A DNA stretch of 64,000 bases from RGIG1681 sp045648025 (GTDB lineage: Bacteria; Bacillota; Clostridia; Christensenellales; UBA1242), in assembly GCA_045648025.1 (NCBI GenBank), contig JAZRNH010000063.1, positions 14,902 through 78,901 of the forward strand, read 5' to 3'. A model generated the notes under the pieces. The model saw nothing but the letters and a program-made list of their open reading frames with translations. It made no database searches and was not told the origin of the DNA. Shown piece by piece: positions 24,526 to 33,039 of the stretch (positions are counted from its first letter, which is position 1; every line of letters starts with the position of its first letter). The position numbers and the translations under genes were made by a program.

Positions 24526-26439
24526 ATGAAAATTACACTTAGAGATGATGTAAAAGAGTTTGAAAAAGGAGTTTCAACACTTGATATTGCAAAGTCAATT
24601 TCAGAAGGTCTTGCAAGAATGGCAGTGTGTGGAAAAATTGGCGAAGATCTTATTGATCTTAATGCTCCAATCAATGAAGATTGCAAACTTGAAATCATCA
24701 CAAACAAAAGCCCAGAATATCAAGAACTTTTAAGACACTCAACAGCCCATGTGTTGGCTCAAGCTGTTAAAACAATTTATCCAACAGCAAAGTGTTGGGT
24801 TGGACCTGCAACAAAAGATGGTTTTTATTATGACTTTGATTTTAAAACACCAATTACAAATGAAGACTTGGTGCTTATTGAAGATGAAATGAATAAAATC
24901 ATCAAAGCAAATTTTGAAATCGTTAGAAAAGAGGTTTCAAAAGCTGAAGCTATCAAAATTATGAAGGCAGAAAAAGAACCTTATAAAGTTGAACTTATTG
25001 AAAGTTTTGATGATGATGCAACAATCACAACATACACACAAGGTGATTACACAGAAGTTTGTGCTGGTCCACACATTAAGTCAACTGGACTTATCAAAGC
25101 ATTTAAGCTTACAAAAATTTCTGGTGCATATCTTAAAGGCGATAGCAAAAACAAAATGCTTACAAGAATTTATGGTGTTGTTTTTGAAAAGAAAAGTGAA
25201 ATGGACGAATATTTCAGACTTTTAGAAGAAGCCTTGAAAAGAGATCACAGAAAACTTGGCAAAGAACTTGATTTATTCTTCTTTGATGAAACTGCTCCTG
25301 GTATGGCTTATTGGATGCCAAAAGGTTTCACAATGCTCAACACTCTCATTAATTATTGGAGAGAACTTCACAGAAAGAAAGGTTATCAAGAATTTTCTGG
25401 TCCACAACTCAACAGTTCAGTTTTATGGAAAACTTCAGGTCACTGGGATCACTATAAAGAAGATATGTTTGTTTTAACCGATGTTGATGGTAATGAACAA
25501 GCATTAAAACCAATGAACTGTCCAAACTCTATCAAAATTTTTGAAAGCAGAACAAGAAGCTATAAAGATTTGCCACTTAGATTTAATGATGTTGATGTTA
25601 TTCACAGAAATGAAAAATCTGGTCAACTTAATGGACTTTTCAGAGTTAGAATGTTCCGTCAAGATGACTCTCACAACTTTGTAACAAAAGATCAAATTGG
25701 CAGCGAAATCAAAGAAATCTTGAAGATTGCTGGTGAAATTTATGATGTGTTTAACCTTCCATATATTTTAACTTTATCAACAAGACCAGAAGACTTTATG
25801 GGTGAAATTGCAACTTGGAATCAAGCTGAAAAAGAACTTAAAGAAGTTTTGAATGAACTTTGCGGTGAAGGAAAATATAGAATCAATGAAGGCGATGGTG
25901 CTTTCTATGGTCCAAAAATTGATATCAAAATGCAAGACTGTTTAGGCAGAGAATGGCAAATGGGAACAATTCAAGTTGACTTCCAACTTCCACAAAGATT
26001 TGACCTTTCTTATATTGATAAAGATGGTTCAAAACAAATGCCTGTTATGATTCATAGAGCAATCTTGGGTTCATTTGAAAGATTTATCGGAATCATCACA
26101 GAACATTATGCTGGAGCTTTCCCAACATGGCTTTCACCAGTTCAAGCAAAAGTTATTTCTGTTTCTGAAAAGAGTGCAGAATATGCAACAAAAATTGCAG
26201 ATAGATTTGATGAAAATGGAATTAGAGTTGAAGTTGACAATTCAAATGAAAGAATTGGTTACAAAATTAGAGCAGCTCAACTTGAAAAAGTTCCTTATAT
26301 GCTTATTTTGGGTGAAAATGAAGCAAATTCTGGTAATGTTTCAATCAGAAAGAGAAATGGCGAAGAAATTAAAGATTTGTCATTTGAAGCCGCTGCTAAC
26401 ATGATTAAAGCAGATATTGACTCAAAAGGCAAAAATTAA
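24526..26439 (+). CDS. thrS: Threonyl-tRNA synthetase
   Basis: Class II synthetase charging tRNA-Thr; 637 residues. Domains in order: TGS (1-60), the editing domain with HSTAHVLAQA and the later CAGPH motif, the catalytic core with motif 2 (FRVRMFRQDDSHNF) and motif 3, and the C-terminal anticodon-binding domain (VISVSEKSAEYATKIADRF on). I start at ATG 24526, with GGAGG six bases upstream, not at the earlier in-frame ATG 24508. Expression is set by the T-box leader. A terminator follows. Confidence 0.97.
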   Translation: MKITLRDDVKEFEKGVSTLDIAKSISEGLARMAVCGKIGEDLIDLNAPINEDCKLEIITNKSPEYQELLRHSTAHVLAQAVKTIYPTAKCWVGPATKDGFYYDFDFKTPITNEDLVLIEDEMNKIIKANFEIVRKEVSKAEAIKIMKAEKEPYKVELIESFDDDATITTYTQGDYTEVCAGPHIKSTGLIKAFKLTKISGAYLKGDSKNKMLTRIYGVVFEKKSEMDEYFRLLEEALKRDHRKLGKELDLFFFDETAPGMAYWMPKGFTMLNTLINYWRELHRKKGYQEFSGPQLNSSVLWKTSGHWDHYKEDMFVLTDVDGNEQALKPMNCPNSIKIFESRTRSYKDLPLRFNDVDVIHRNEKSGQLNGLFRVRMFRQDDSHNFVTKDQIGSEIKEILKIAGEIYDVFNLPYILTLSTRPEDFMGEIATWNQAEKELKEVLNELCGEGKYRINEGDGAFYGPKIDIKMQDCLGREWQMGTIQVDFQLPQRFDLSYIDKDGSKQMPVMIHRAILGSFERFIGIITEHYAGAFPTWLSPVQAKVISVSEKSAEYATKIADRFDENGIRVEVDNSNERIGYKIRAAQLEKVPYMLILGENEANSGNVSIRKRNGEEIKDLSFEAAANMIKADIDSKGKN

Positions 26440-26449
26440 TAAAACAAAA

Positions 26450-26475
26450 AGGCAGTGATAATCTCACTGTCTTTT
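26450..26475 (+). terminator. Rho-independent terminator after thrS
   Basis: AGGCAGTGA (26450-26458) pairs with TCACTGTCT (one G-U), followed by TTTTT. Confidence 0.8.
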
Positions 26476-26523
26476 TATTAAAAAATGAGAAAATTTAAGT
26501 TATAAAAATATTATAAAAAAGTG

Positions 26524-26552
26524 TTGACAAGTGGGCTTTCTTGTGATAAAAT
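26524..26552 (+). promoter_or_regulatory. Promoter of infC-rpmI-rplT
   Basis: TTGACA (26524-26529), 17-base spacer ending TTGTGA, TAAAAT (26547-26552). Confidence 0.85.
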
Positions 26553-26558
26553 ATGCCT

Positions 26559-26757
26559 GTTTATTGAAGAGAAAGAACACTTTCCACCAAACGAATGAAA
26601 GATTTTGTTTGTGTTAATATATGTTAATAACCGAAATTTTGGCACATTTTTATGTGCACCCTTAAATTTTGGAAATTATATATAGTGAGTGGATTTTCTT
26701 TACCGTAAACCACTCACTTTTTTTGTGAATCAAAAAGAGTGAAATATTATTTTTTAG
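26559..26757 (+). ncRNA. Structured leader of infC operon (putative L20 autoregulatory leader)
   Basis: About 200 bases between promoter and infC with several hairpins (e.g. GCACAT at 26642-26647 with ATGTGC at 26652-26657) and an internal terminator at 26684-26724. In Firmicutes the infC operon leader is bound by ribosomal protein L20, which promotes termination. Position and terminator fit; I did not match the conserved binding core. Confidence 0.6.
26684..26724 (+). terminator. Attenuator in the infC leader
   Basis: AGTGAGTGG (26684-26692) pairs with CCACTCACT (26710-26718), followed by a T-run, about 40 bases before infC. It can stop transcription before the operon. Confidence 0.85.
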
Positions 26758-26764
26758 GAGAACT

Positions 26765-27292
26765 ATGGCAGTTAAACAACAAGAAACTCAAATCAATGAT
26801 AGTATTCGTGATCCAGAAGTTAGAGTCGTTGGTGCAAACGGTGAACAACTTGGAATTATGAGTGCTCGTGAGGCTAACAAAATTGCTGAAGATGAAGGAC
26901 TTGATCTTGTTAAAATCTCACCAAACACAAACCCACCAGTTTGTAAAATTATGGACTATGGCAAATATGTGTTTGACAAAGCAAAAAGAGAAAAAGAACA
27001 AAGAAAAAATCAAAAAATTGTTGCAATCAAAGAAGTTCAACTTTCAATGACAATTGAAAAACACGACATTGACATCAAAGCAAAAAATGCAATTAAGTTT
27101 TTGCAAAATGGTGACAAAGTTAAAGTTTCAATTAGAATGAGCGGAAGACAACAAGCTTATGCAGATCGTGGTGTTCAAACAGAAAACGATTTTGCTGCTA
27201 GTCTTGAAGAATATGCAACTATTGAAAAACCAGCAAAAGTTGAAGGCAGAAACATTATTATGATTCTTGCACCAAAAACAGCAAAAAAATAA
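26765..27292 (+). CDS. infC: Translation initiation factor IF-3
   Basis: Binds the 30S subunit, prevents premature 50S joining and checks the start codon. 175 residues with the N-domain (DPEVRVVGANGEQLGIMS), the basic linker and the C-domain (QLSMTIEKHDIDIKAKNAIKFLQNGDKVKVSIR). TTAGGAGAAC precedes ATG. First gene of infC-rpmI-rplT, under the attenuated leader. Confidence 0.97.
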   Translation: MAVKQQETQINDSIRDPEVRVVGANGEQLGIMSAREANKIAEDEGLDLVKISPNTNPPVCKIMDYGKYVFDKAKREKEQRKNQKIVAIKEVQLSMTIEKHDIDIKAKNAIKFLQNGDKVKVSIRMSGRQQAYADRGVQTENDFAASLEEYATIEKPAKVEGRNIIMILAPKTAKK

Positions 27293-27335
27293 GTTCTTTT
27301 AAATTTATTATTCGGTATACAGGAGGAAATTTATT

Positions 27336-27536
27336 ATGCCAAAACAAAAAAATAGAAGTGCCGTTAAAAAAAGATTTATTGTACTCAAGAGCGGCAGAGT
27401 TAAAAGAGGTCAACAAAACCACAGACATTTACTTTCAACAAAAGAAAGAGCTAGAAAGAGAAATCTTCGTCAAGGAGCTTATGTTGAAGGCAAACAAGTT
27501 AAAACAGTTAAAATCCTTGTAGGAAACCAAGGTTAA
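27336..27536 (+). CDS. rpmI: 50S ribosomal protein L35
   Basis: A 66-residue basic large-subunit protein; MPKQKNRSAVKKRFIVLKSGRVKRGQQNHRHLL-type start is the L35 signature. It lies between infC and rplT with a strong CAGGAGGAAA ribosome site, as in nearly all bacteria. Confidence 0.97.
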   Translation: MPKQKNRSAVKKRFIVLKSGRVKRGQQNHRHLLSTKERARKRNLRQGAYVEGKQVKTVKILVGNQG

Positions 27537-27556
27537 TAAGGTAGGAGGATTGAGTT

Positions 27557-27913
27557 ATGAGAATTAAAAGAAGTGTTAATGCACATAAGAAAAGAGTTAG
27601 AATTTTAAAATCTGCAAAAGGTTACTATGGCTCAAAGAGCAAACTTGTTAGAGTTGCTCGTCAAGCTGTTATGAAAAGTGGTAACTATGCTTACACATCA
27701 AGAAGACTTAAAAAGAGAGATTTCAGAAGACTCTGGAATATTAGAATTAATGCTGAAGCAAGAGTAAACGGTCTTTCTTACAGCAATTTAATTCATGGTT
27801 TAAAACTTGCAGGTATTGAACTTAACAGAAAAGTTCTTGCTGAACTTGCTGTTTCTGATAAAAATGCTTTTGCAAAAGTTTGCGAATCAGCAAAAACTGC
27901 TCTTGCAAAATAA
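27557..27913 (+). CDS. rplT: 50S ribosomal protein L20
   Basis: A 118-residue large-subunit assembly protein and probable repressor of its own operon through the infC leader. Signature segments: KRVRILKSAKGYYGSKSKLVR, YAYTSRRLKKRDFRRLWNIRINA and the LAELAVSDKNAF end. TAGGAGG ribosome site. A terminator follows. Confidence 0.97.
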   Translation: MRIKRSVNAHKKRVRILKSAKGYYGSKSKLVRVARQAVMKSGNYAYTSRRLKKRDFRRLWNIRINAEARVNGLSYSNLIHGLKLAGIELNRKVLAELAVSDKNAFAKVCESAKTALAK

Positions 27914-27930
27914 TTTGAATTAAAGAGTTT

Positions 27931-27969
27931 AAACTTAATGCCTAACAGGTTTGGGCATTAAGTTTTTTT
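27931..27969 (+). terminator. Rho-independent terminator after rplT
   Basis: AAACTTAATGCC (27931-27942) pairs with GGCATTAAGTTT (27954-27965), then T-run. Confidence 0.85.
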
Positions 27970-27987
27970 GTTAAAAGGAAAATTTTT

Positions 27988-28761
27988 ATGAATAGTGAAA
28001 TTATAACAAGTTTAGACAATTCACTTGTAAAGTTTGCTAGAAGTTTAAACGATAAAAAATATAGAAAACAAAATAACAAGTTTTTAGTTGATGGTGAAAA
28101 ACTTGTTAGAGAAGTTGTTTTAAGTGGCTTAAAAGTTGATAAGCTTTTTGTTGATGAATCAAAAAAAGAAGACTTTTCATATATCTTAGAAAATTTTGAT
28201 GGAAAAGTTGTTTTTGTTTCGGCAAAAGTTTTAAATTCAATTTCTGAAAATGTTACACCACAAGGTATTATTGCGGAAGTTTTTATGAAGGAAAACGAAG
28301 AACTTGTGGCTGTTGAAAATTTGCCAATTTTGGTTTTAGATAGAATTCAAGACCCTGGAAATTTGGGAACAATAATCAGAACTGCAACTGCAACTGGCTT
28401 TGACAGAATTGTTTTAATTGATTCTGTTGATCCATATTCGCCAAAGGTTGTAAGAAGTTCAAGTGGTGGGGTGTTTAGCACAAATATTTACCGTTTTTCA
28501 GAAGCAGAAATTATTGATTTTTGCAACAAAAATAATATTGAACTTTTAATTGCAGATATGGGTGGAAAAAATATATTCAAAGACCCAATCACAAACAAAA
28601 ATATTGCATTGGTTATTGGAAATGAAGGTCAAGGTGTTAGTGATGGTTTCAAAGCCGCTGGAAAGGCTGTTTCGCTTCCAATGAAAAAAGAAATGGAATC
28701 GCTTAATGCGGGAATTTCTGCAAGTGTTTTGATGTATGCAATTATGGGAAAAGACATCTAA
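27988..28761 (+). CDS. TrmH/SpoU-family RNA 2'-O-methyltransferase
   Basis: A 257-residue SPOUT methyltransferase acting on rRNA or tRNA ribose with SAM. The N-terminal substrate-binding domain is followed by the three motifs: DRIQDPGNLGTIIRTA (about 115-130), LVIGNEGQGVS (about 210-220) and LPMKKEMESLNAGISASVLMY. Placement right behind rplT is that of B. subtilis ysgA. The exact target nucleotide is not determined by sequence. AAAAGGAAAA precedes ATG. Confidence 0.88.
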   Translation: MNSEIITSLDNSLVKFARSLNDKKYRKQNNKFLVDGEKLVREVVLSGLKVDKLFVDESKKEDFSYILENFDGKVVFVSAKVLNSISENVTPQGIIAEVFMKENEELVAVENLPILVLDRIQDPGNLGTIIRTATATGFDRIVLIDSVDPYSPKVVRSSSGGVFSTNIYRFSEAEIIDFCNKNNIELLIADMGGKNIFKDPITNKNIALVIGNEGQGVSDGFKAAGKAVSLPMKKEMESLNAGISASVLMYAIMGKDI

Positions 28762-28770
28762 ATCAAGTTT

Positions 28771-28807
28771 AAAAGCCTTATAAATAAAAATTATAGAGGC
28801 TTTTAAA
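28771..28807 (+). terminator. Probable terminator
   Basis: AAAAGCCTTATAA (28771-28783) pairs with TTATAGAGGCTTTT (28791-28804); the T-run is only four bases, so it is weaker than the others. Confidence 0.55.
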
Positions 28808-28813
28808 AAGTTA

Positions 28814-28842
28814 TTGATTATTTTGTTATATTATATTATAAT
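28814..28842 (+). promoter_or_regulatory. Promoter of yebC-like gene
   Basis: TTGATT (28814-28819), 17-base spacer, TATAAT (28837-28842). Confidence 0.75.
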
Positions 28843-28851
28843 ATAAAGGAG

Positions 28852-28872
28852 CAAATTTGTTCGGCAAATTTG
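28852..28872 (+). repeat. Perfect hairpin in yebC leader
   Basis: CAAATTTG, loop TTCGG, CAAATTTG, located just after the promoter and some 40 bases before the ribosome site. It may stabilise the mRNA or bind a regulator. Confidence 0.55.
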
Positions 28873-28909
28873 AAAATTTAAGTTTATTATTTATTAGGAG
28901 GAATTTTTT

Positions 28910-29647
28910 ATGAGTGGACACTCAAAATGGCACAATATTCAAGCGACAAAAAATAAAGCAGATGCTGCAAGAGGTAAAATCTTTACAAAAATAGGAAGAG
29001 AAATCGCAGTTGCTGTTAAACTTGGTGGCCCTGACCCTAACATTAATAGTAAACTTTATGATGTAATTCAAAAGGCAAAAGCAAACAATATGCCAAACGA
29101 CAACATTACCCGTTCAATCAAAAAGGCTAGTGGCGGTGAAACAAGTGATAACTATGATCCAGTTACATATGAAGGTTATGGCTCTCATGGTGTTGCTTTA
29201 ATTGTTGAATGTTTGACTGATAACAGAAACAGAACAGCTGCAGATGTTAGACACTTATTCACAAAATTTGGTGGAAGTTTAGGAACTTCTGGAAGTGTGT
29301 CTTATATGTTCGATTATAATGGTTTGGTTATTATTCCAAGAAACGAAACCATTGGTGAAGAAAATGTTATGATGACCGCATTAGAAGCTGGAGCAGAAGA
29401 TGTTATTACTGATGATGAATGTTATGAAGTTGTAACAAAACCAGAAAATCTTCACTCTGTTCGTAAGGCTTTTGAAGATGCAGGTTATGAAGTGCTTTCA
29501 GGCGAAGTTGAATATATTCCACAAAGCACCATTGCACTTGACAAAGATTCAGCTGTTTCAGTTAACAAACTTATTTTAAGTTTGGAAGATCTTGACGATG
29601 TTCAAAATGTTTATTCAAATGCTGATCTTTCTGCTTTGGATTCATAA
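28910..29647 (+). CDS. YebC/PmpR-family protein (TACO1-like)
   Basis: A 245-residue member of the YebC family, first described as a transcription regulator and more recently as a translation factor helping ribosomes at difficult motifs. The start MSGHSKWHNIQATKNKADAA and GRNRTAADVRH-like NRNRTAADVRHLFTKFGG, GTSGSVSYMFD and the C-terminal domain are typical. Full length. TTAGGAGGAATT ribosome site. Own promoter with a hairpin leader. Confidence 0.93.
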   Translation: MSGHSKWHNIQATKNKADAARGKIFTKIGREIAVAVKLGGPDPNINSKLYDVIQKAKANNMPNDNITRSIKKASGGETSDNYDPVTYEGYGSHGVALIVECLTDNRNRTAADVRHLFTKFGGSLGTSGSVSYMFDYNGLVIIPRNETIGEENVMMTALEAGAEDVITDDECYEVVTKPENLHSVRKAFEDAGYEVLSGEVEYIPQSTIALDKDSAVSVNKLILSLEDLDDVQNVYSNADLSALDS

Positions 29648-29663
29648 AATTTAATAAAATTTT

Positions 29664-29695
29664 AGCCTTTTGTGATTTTTCATAGAAGGCTTTTG
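29664..29695 (+). terminator. Probable terminator after yebC-like gene
   Basis: AGCCTT (29664-29669) pairs with AAGGCT (29686-29691), with some inner pairing, followed by TTTTG. Weak T-run. Confidence 0.5.
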
Positions 29696-29731
29696 TGTTA
29701 TATGCATGATTTTTAATAAGGGAGGAAATTT

Positions 29732-30709
29732 ATGCAAAAACAAGAAATTGATGCTATCGTAAAAAAATACGAACTTAGCGAAGAAGAAATTAAAGAAATT
29801 TCAAAGGTTGCCTATGCAGATTTAATTAAAGGCAAACCATCAAAAGCAAATCCTGTTTGTGTGATTATTGCAGGTCAACCTGGTGCTGGAAAAACTGGCC
29901 TTTCAAAATATACAAAGGCTCATTTTCCTGATGCAGTTATGCTTGATATTGATGATTTTAGATTTTATCATCCAAATATCAAAGAGATAATTGACAACTA
30001 TCCAGAGTGTTTTGCTCCAACAACAAACAAATTTATTTCAAAGGTGAGTGGTTATGTAACTGATATGCTCATTGAAGGCAGATATGATGTTATTGCACAC
30101 AAAACTTTAAAAAATATCCTTATTTTAGACGATACAATTATACCAATGAAAAATGCAGGGTATAATGTTTTTGTTAATGCCTATGCTGTTAATGGAATTG
30201 TGAGTAAACTTTCTGCGGTTGAAAGAACACAAGAAGAAAGACAAAAGTTTGGTTATAACAGAGTTATAAGCAATCAATTTCATGATGATGCTTACAACAA
30301 TATGGTTGGAATTATTGTTGAAGCAATGAAGAGAAAATTGCTTGATAGTGTTCAAGTTTTTATGAGAGGTGAAACTGAGGCTGAACCGGTTATTGTTTAT
30401 ATGCAAAACAAAGACGGAATTTCTGTTGAACCAGCTCTTTGCGAATATTACTCAAGATCAGTTGGCTCTGTTGGTGAAGCTATCAATATTGGTAGAATTT
30501 TAGATTATGAAAAAAATCATCCAAATTTAATAAAAAGAATTCAAACAGTTTCAAACAATGCAATGTATGCAGATGAAAAAGCTTTGATACAAGTTTTAAA
30601 AGATGATTATTTTACATTTTCGGCAAATGTTGAAACACCAGTTGAATTTCTTCAAATTATGAGCAAAAATAAAAAATTTAACATAAACGATATTCCATCT
30701 TTTATGTAA
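29732..30709 (+). CDS. Zeta-toxin-family kinase
   Basis: A 325-residue P-loop kinase of the zeta toxin type. The Walker A loop GQPGAGKT is at 48-55, and the substrate motif DIDDFRFYHP (72-81) matches the D-x-(E/D)-FR-x-x-HP signature of zeta toxins, which phosphorylate UDP-N-acetylglucosamine and block wall synthesis. The AHKTLKN segment and a later Arg-rich helix (ERTQEERQKFGYNR) fit the family. The C-terminal about 100 residues are an added helical domain. No epsilon antitoxin gene lies beside it; residues 1-40 are helical and could serve as a built-in antitoxin-like lid, but that is speculation. It could also be a housekeeping kinase. AGGGAGGAAA ribosome site. Confidence 0.78.
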   Translation: MQKQEIDAIVKKYELSEEEIKEISKVAYADLIKGKPSKANPVCVIIAGQPGAGKTGLSKYTKAHFPDAVMLDIDDFRFYHPNIKEIIDNYPECFAPTTNKFISKVSGYVTDMLIEGRYDVIAHKTLKNILILDDTIIPMKNAGYNVFVNAYAVNGIVSKLSAVERTQEERQKFGYNRVISNQFHDDAYNNMVGIIVEAMKRKLLDSVQVFMRGETEAEPVIVYMQNKDGISVEPALCEYYSRSVGSVGEAINIGRILDYEKNHPNLIKRIQTVSNNAMYADEKALIQVLKDDYFTFSANVETPVEFLQIMSKNKKFNINDIPSFM

Positions 30710-30745
30710 TTTATATAATTAAGTATATACTAACAGTTAGTTTTA

Positions 30746-30774
30746 TTGACTTTGAGCAATATTTTTCTTAAACT
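30746..30774 (+). promoter_or_regulatory. Promoter of ruvCAB run, predicts a leaderless mRNA
   Basis: TTGACT (30746-30751), 17-base spacer, TAAACT (30769-30774), then 6 bases to ATG 30781. No Shine-Dalgarno sequence before ruvC. Confidence 0.6.
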
Positions 30775-30780
30775 AGTATT

Positions 30781-31344
30781 ATGGTTATTCTCGGAATTGA
30801 CCCTGGATATGCTATCGTTGGTTATGGAGTTATTGATAAAAAGCCAAATGGAAAATGTGAAGTTATTGATTATGGGGCAATCAACACTTCAAAAGATGAA
30901 GATTTTCCGGTTCGTCTTGCAATGATTCAAGACGGTATGAAATGCTTGATTTCAAAATTCAAACCTGATGCAATCGCAGTGGAAGAATTATTTTTTAATC
31001 AGAATATAACAACTGGAATCGCAGTTGCTGAGGCAAGAGGGGTTATTTTATGCACAGCAATTCAAGCAGTTCCAAGAGTGTTTGAGTTTACACCAATGCA
31101 AATCAAACTTGCAATTACAGGCACAGGAAAGGCTGAAAAAAAACAAGTTCAGTTTATGACAAAGACAATTTTGGGGTTAAAGTCTGTTCCAAAACCTGAT
31201 GATGCGGCTGATGCTCTTGCAGTGGCTCTTTGTCTTGCACAAACAAACACAAAATTAACCGATTCAGAAGTTAAAGTTTTCACAAATAACAACTTAAAAC
31301 TTTCTGATAAAAATGAAATTATAAAAAGAAGGAAGACTAAATGA
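30781..31344 (+). CDS. ruvC: Holliday junction resolvase RuvC
   Basis: Endonuclease that cuts Holliday junctions bound by RuvAB; 187 residues. Acidic active-site residues are visible in GIDPG (D7), EELFF (about 67-71) and the C-terminal DDAADALAVALC (about 140-151). The start codon follows a -10 box by 6 bases with no ribosome site. ruvA overlaps its end by four bases (ATGA-type coupling). Confidence 0.96.
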   Translation: MVILGIDPGYAIVGYGVIDKKPNGKCEVIDYGAINTSKDEDFPVRLAMIQDGMKCLISKFKPDAIAVEELFFNQNITTGIAVAEARGVILCTAIQAVPRVFEFTPMQIKLAITGTGKAEKKQVQFMTKTILGLKSVPKPDDAADALAVALCLAQTNTKLTDSEVKVFTNNNLKLSDKNEIIKRRKTK

Positions 31345-31949
31345 TTTATTCGCTTACTGGCAAAGTTTCAAGAGAAAATGAAAATACAATAGTTGTTAAT
31401 ACTGGTGCGGTTGCATTTGAAGTTATTTGCTCATCATACACAGCAATTGAACTTCTTTCAAAACCAGAACCACAAACAGTTCTTACATATCTTCAAGTTA
31501 GAGAAGATGGTATGAGTTTGTTCGGATTTGCTAGTCAAAAAGAAAAGGAAATTTTTAATAACTTGATTCAAATTTCTGGTGTTGGGCCAAAAATGGCTGC
31601 AACAATTCTTTCAGGTCTTCCAATTGACGACATCATTAAAGCAATAATAAATTCAGATGTTAAGCTTTTGTCTAGCATAAAAGGTTTAGGCAAAAAAACC
31701 GCTGAAAGAATTGTTTTAGAATTAAGTGGAAAACTTGGTGGCGGTGATGCTCTTGAAAGTATTATGGCTGAGAACTCTGCCGCACAAACTAAACAAACCG
31801 TGAAAAAAGAAGTTGAAGAAGCTGCCGAAGTTTTGATGAGTATGGGTCTAACAAAAACTGAAGCGATTGAACTAGCTAAAAACAACTATTCTGACGGAAT
31901 GACAAGTGAATCACTTGTTGTTTGTTGTCTTAAAAATATGAGAAAATAA
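31341..31949 (+). CDS. ruvA: Holliday junction branch migration protein RuvA
   Basis: Junction-binding subunit that loads the RuvB motor; 202 residues. The OB-fold start MIYSLTGKVSRENENTIVV, the HhH motifs (LIQISGVGPKMAATIL and LSSIKGLGKKTAERIVLEL) and a C-terminal RuvB-interacting domain (EEAAEVLMSMGLTKTEAIEL) are all present. It overlaps ruvC by four bases and precedes ruvB by 14. Confidence 0.96.
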   Translation: MIYSLTGKVSRENENTIVVNTGAVAFEVICSSYTAIELLSKPEPQTVLTYLQVREDGMSLFGFASQKEKEIFNNLIQISGVGPKMAATILSGLPIDDIIKAIINSDVKLLSSIKGLGKKTAERIVLELSGKLGGGDALESIMAENSAAQTKQTVKKEVEEAAEVLMSMGLTKTEAIELAKNNYSDGMTSESLVVCCLKNMRK

Positions 31950-31963
31950 ATAAGGAATGCAGT

Positions 31964-33031
31964 ATGACAAGTTTTGAAGATGAAAGTTATTTTGAAAGTT
32001 TTATAACTAGTTCAAAAGACCAAGATGACGAAAGGTTTGTTTCTAGTTCAAAATCTTTTGAAGATGACCAAATTGAAAATGTTTTAAGACCAAAAACCAT
32101 GAATGACTATGTTGGACAAACAAAAGTTAAAGAAAATTTAATGGTTTATATTTCTGCTGCAAAAAAAAGAAACGAAGCTCTTGACCATGTGCTTTTATAT
32201 GGACCTCCAGGGCTTGGAAAAACTACACTTTCGGCTATTATTGCAAATGAAATGGGAGCAGGTTTCAAACAAACATCTGGTCCTGCAATTGAAAAGCCGG
32301 GAGATTTGGCATCAATTCTTACAAATCTTTCAGAAAATGATGTTTTGTTTATTGATGAAATTCACAGACTCAACCACAGTGTTGAGGAAATTTTGTATCC
32401 TGCAATGGAAGACCATGCTCTTGATTTTATTATTGGAAAAGGTCCATCTGCAAGGTCGATGAGAATCACACTTCCAAACTTTACACTTGTTGGTGCAACC
32501 ACAAAAGCGGGAATGATTTCAAGCCCACTTAGAGATAGATTTGGTGTAATTTGCAAACTTGAACTTTACACTAATGAAGAACTTGCAACAATTGTAACCA
32601 GGTCTGCTGGAATTTTGGGTGCAGAAATTGACAAAGAATCTGCAAACCTTATTGCTGCAAGATGCAGAGGAACTCCAAGAATTGCAAATAGAATTTTAAA
32701 AAGAGTAAGAGATTTTGCTGATGTGTTAAATGATGGCAAAATCACTGCAAAAATAACACTTCATGCCGTTGATAAAATGGATATTGACAACATTGGTCTT
32801 GATGCTGTTGACAGAAAAATGCTTGTTACAATGATTGAGAACTTTAAAGGCAAACCAGTTGGTCTTGATACTCTTGCTGCAGTAACAGGTGAAGAGCCAG
32901 ACACAATTGAAGATGTGTATGAACCATATTTGATGCAAATTGGTTTTATTGCAAGAACTCCAAGGGGAAGAGTTCCACTTGAACCTGCATTTAAACATTT
33001 GGGCTACAAAATTGAAGATATTTTAAAATAG
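31964..33031 (+). CDS. ruvB: Holliday junction helicase RuvB
   Basis: AAA+ hexameric motor of branch migration; 355 residues. LRPKTMNDYVGQ, Walker A GPPGLGKTT (about 81-89), Walker B LFIDEIHRL, the ATSGPAIEKPGD-like QTSGPAIEKPGDLASIL, and the winged helix at the C-terminus are visible. A short acidic/Ser-rich N-terminal extension (about 35 residues) precedes the core, a little longer than usual. Confidence 0.97.
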   Translation: MTSFEDESYFESFITSSKDQDDERFVSSSKSFEDDQIENVLRPKTMNDYVGQTKVKENLMVYISAAKKRNEALDHVLLYGPPGLGKTTLSAIIANEMGAGFKQTSGPAIEKPGDLASILTNLSENDVLFIDEIHRLNHSVEEILYPAMEDHALDFIIGKGPSARSMRITLPNFTLVGATTKAGMISSPLRDRFGVICKLELYTNEELATIVTRSAGILGAEIDKESANLIAARCRGTPRIANRILKRVRDFADVLNDGKITAKITLHAVDKMDIDNIGLDAVDRKMLVTMIENFKGKPVGLDTLAAVTGEEPDTIEDVYEPYLMQIGFIARTPRGRVPLEPAFKHLGYKIEDILK

Positions 33032-33039
33032 GAAAATTT

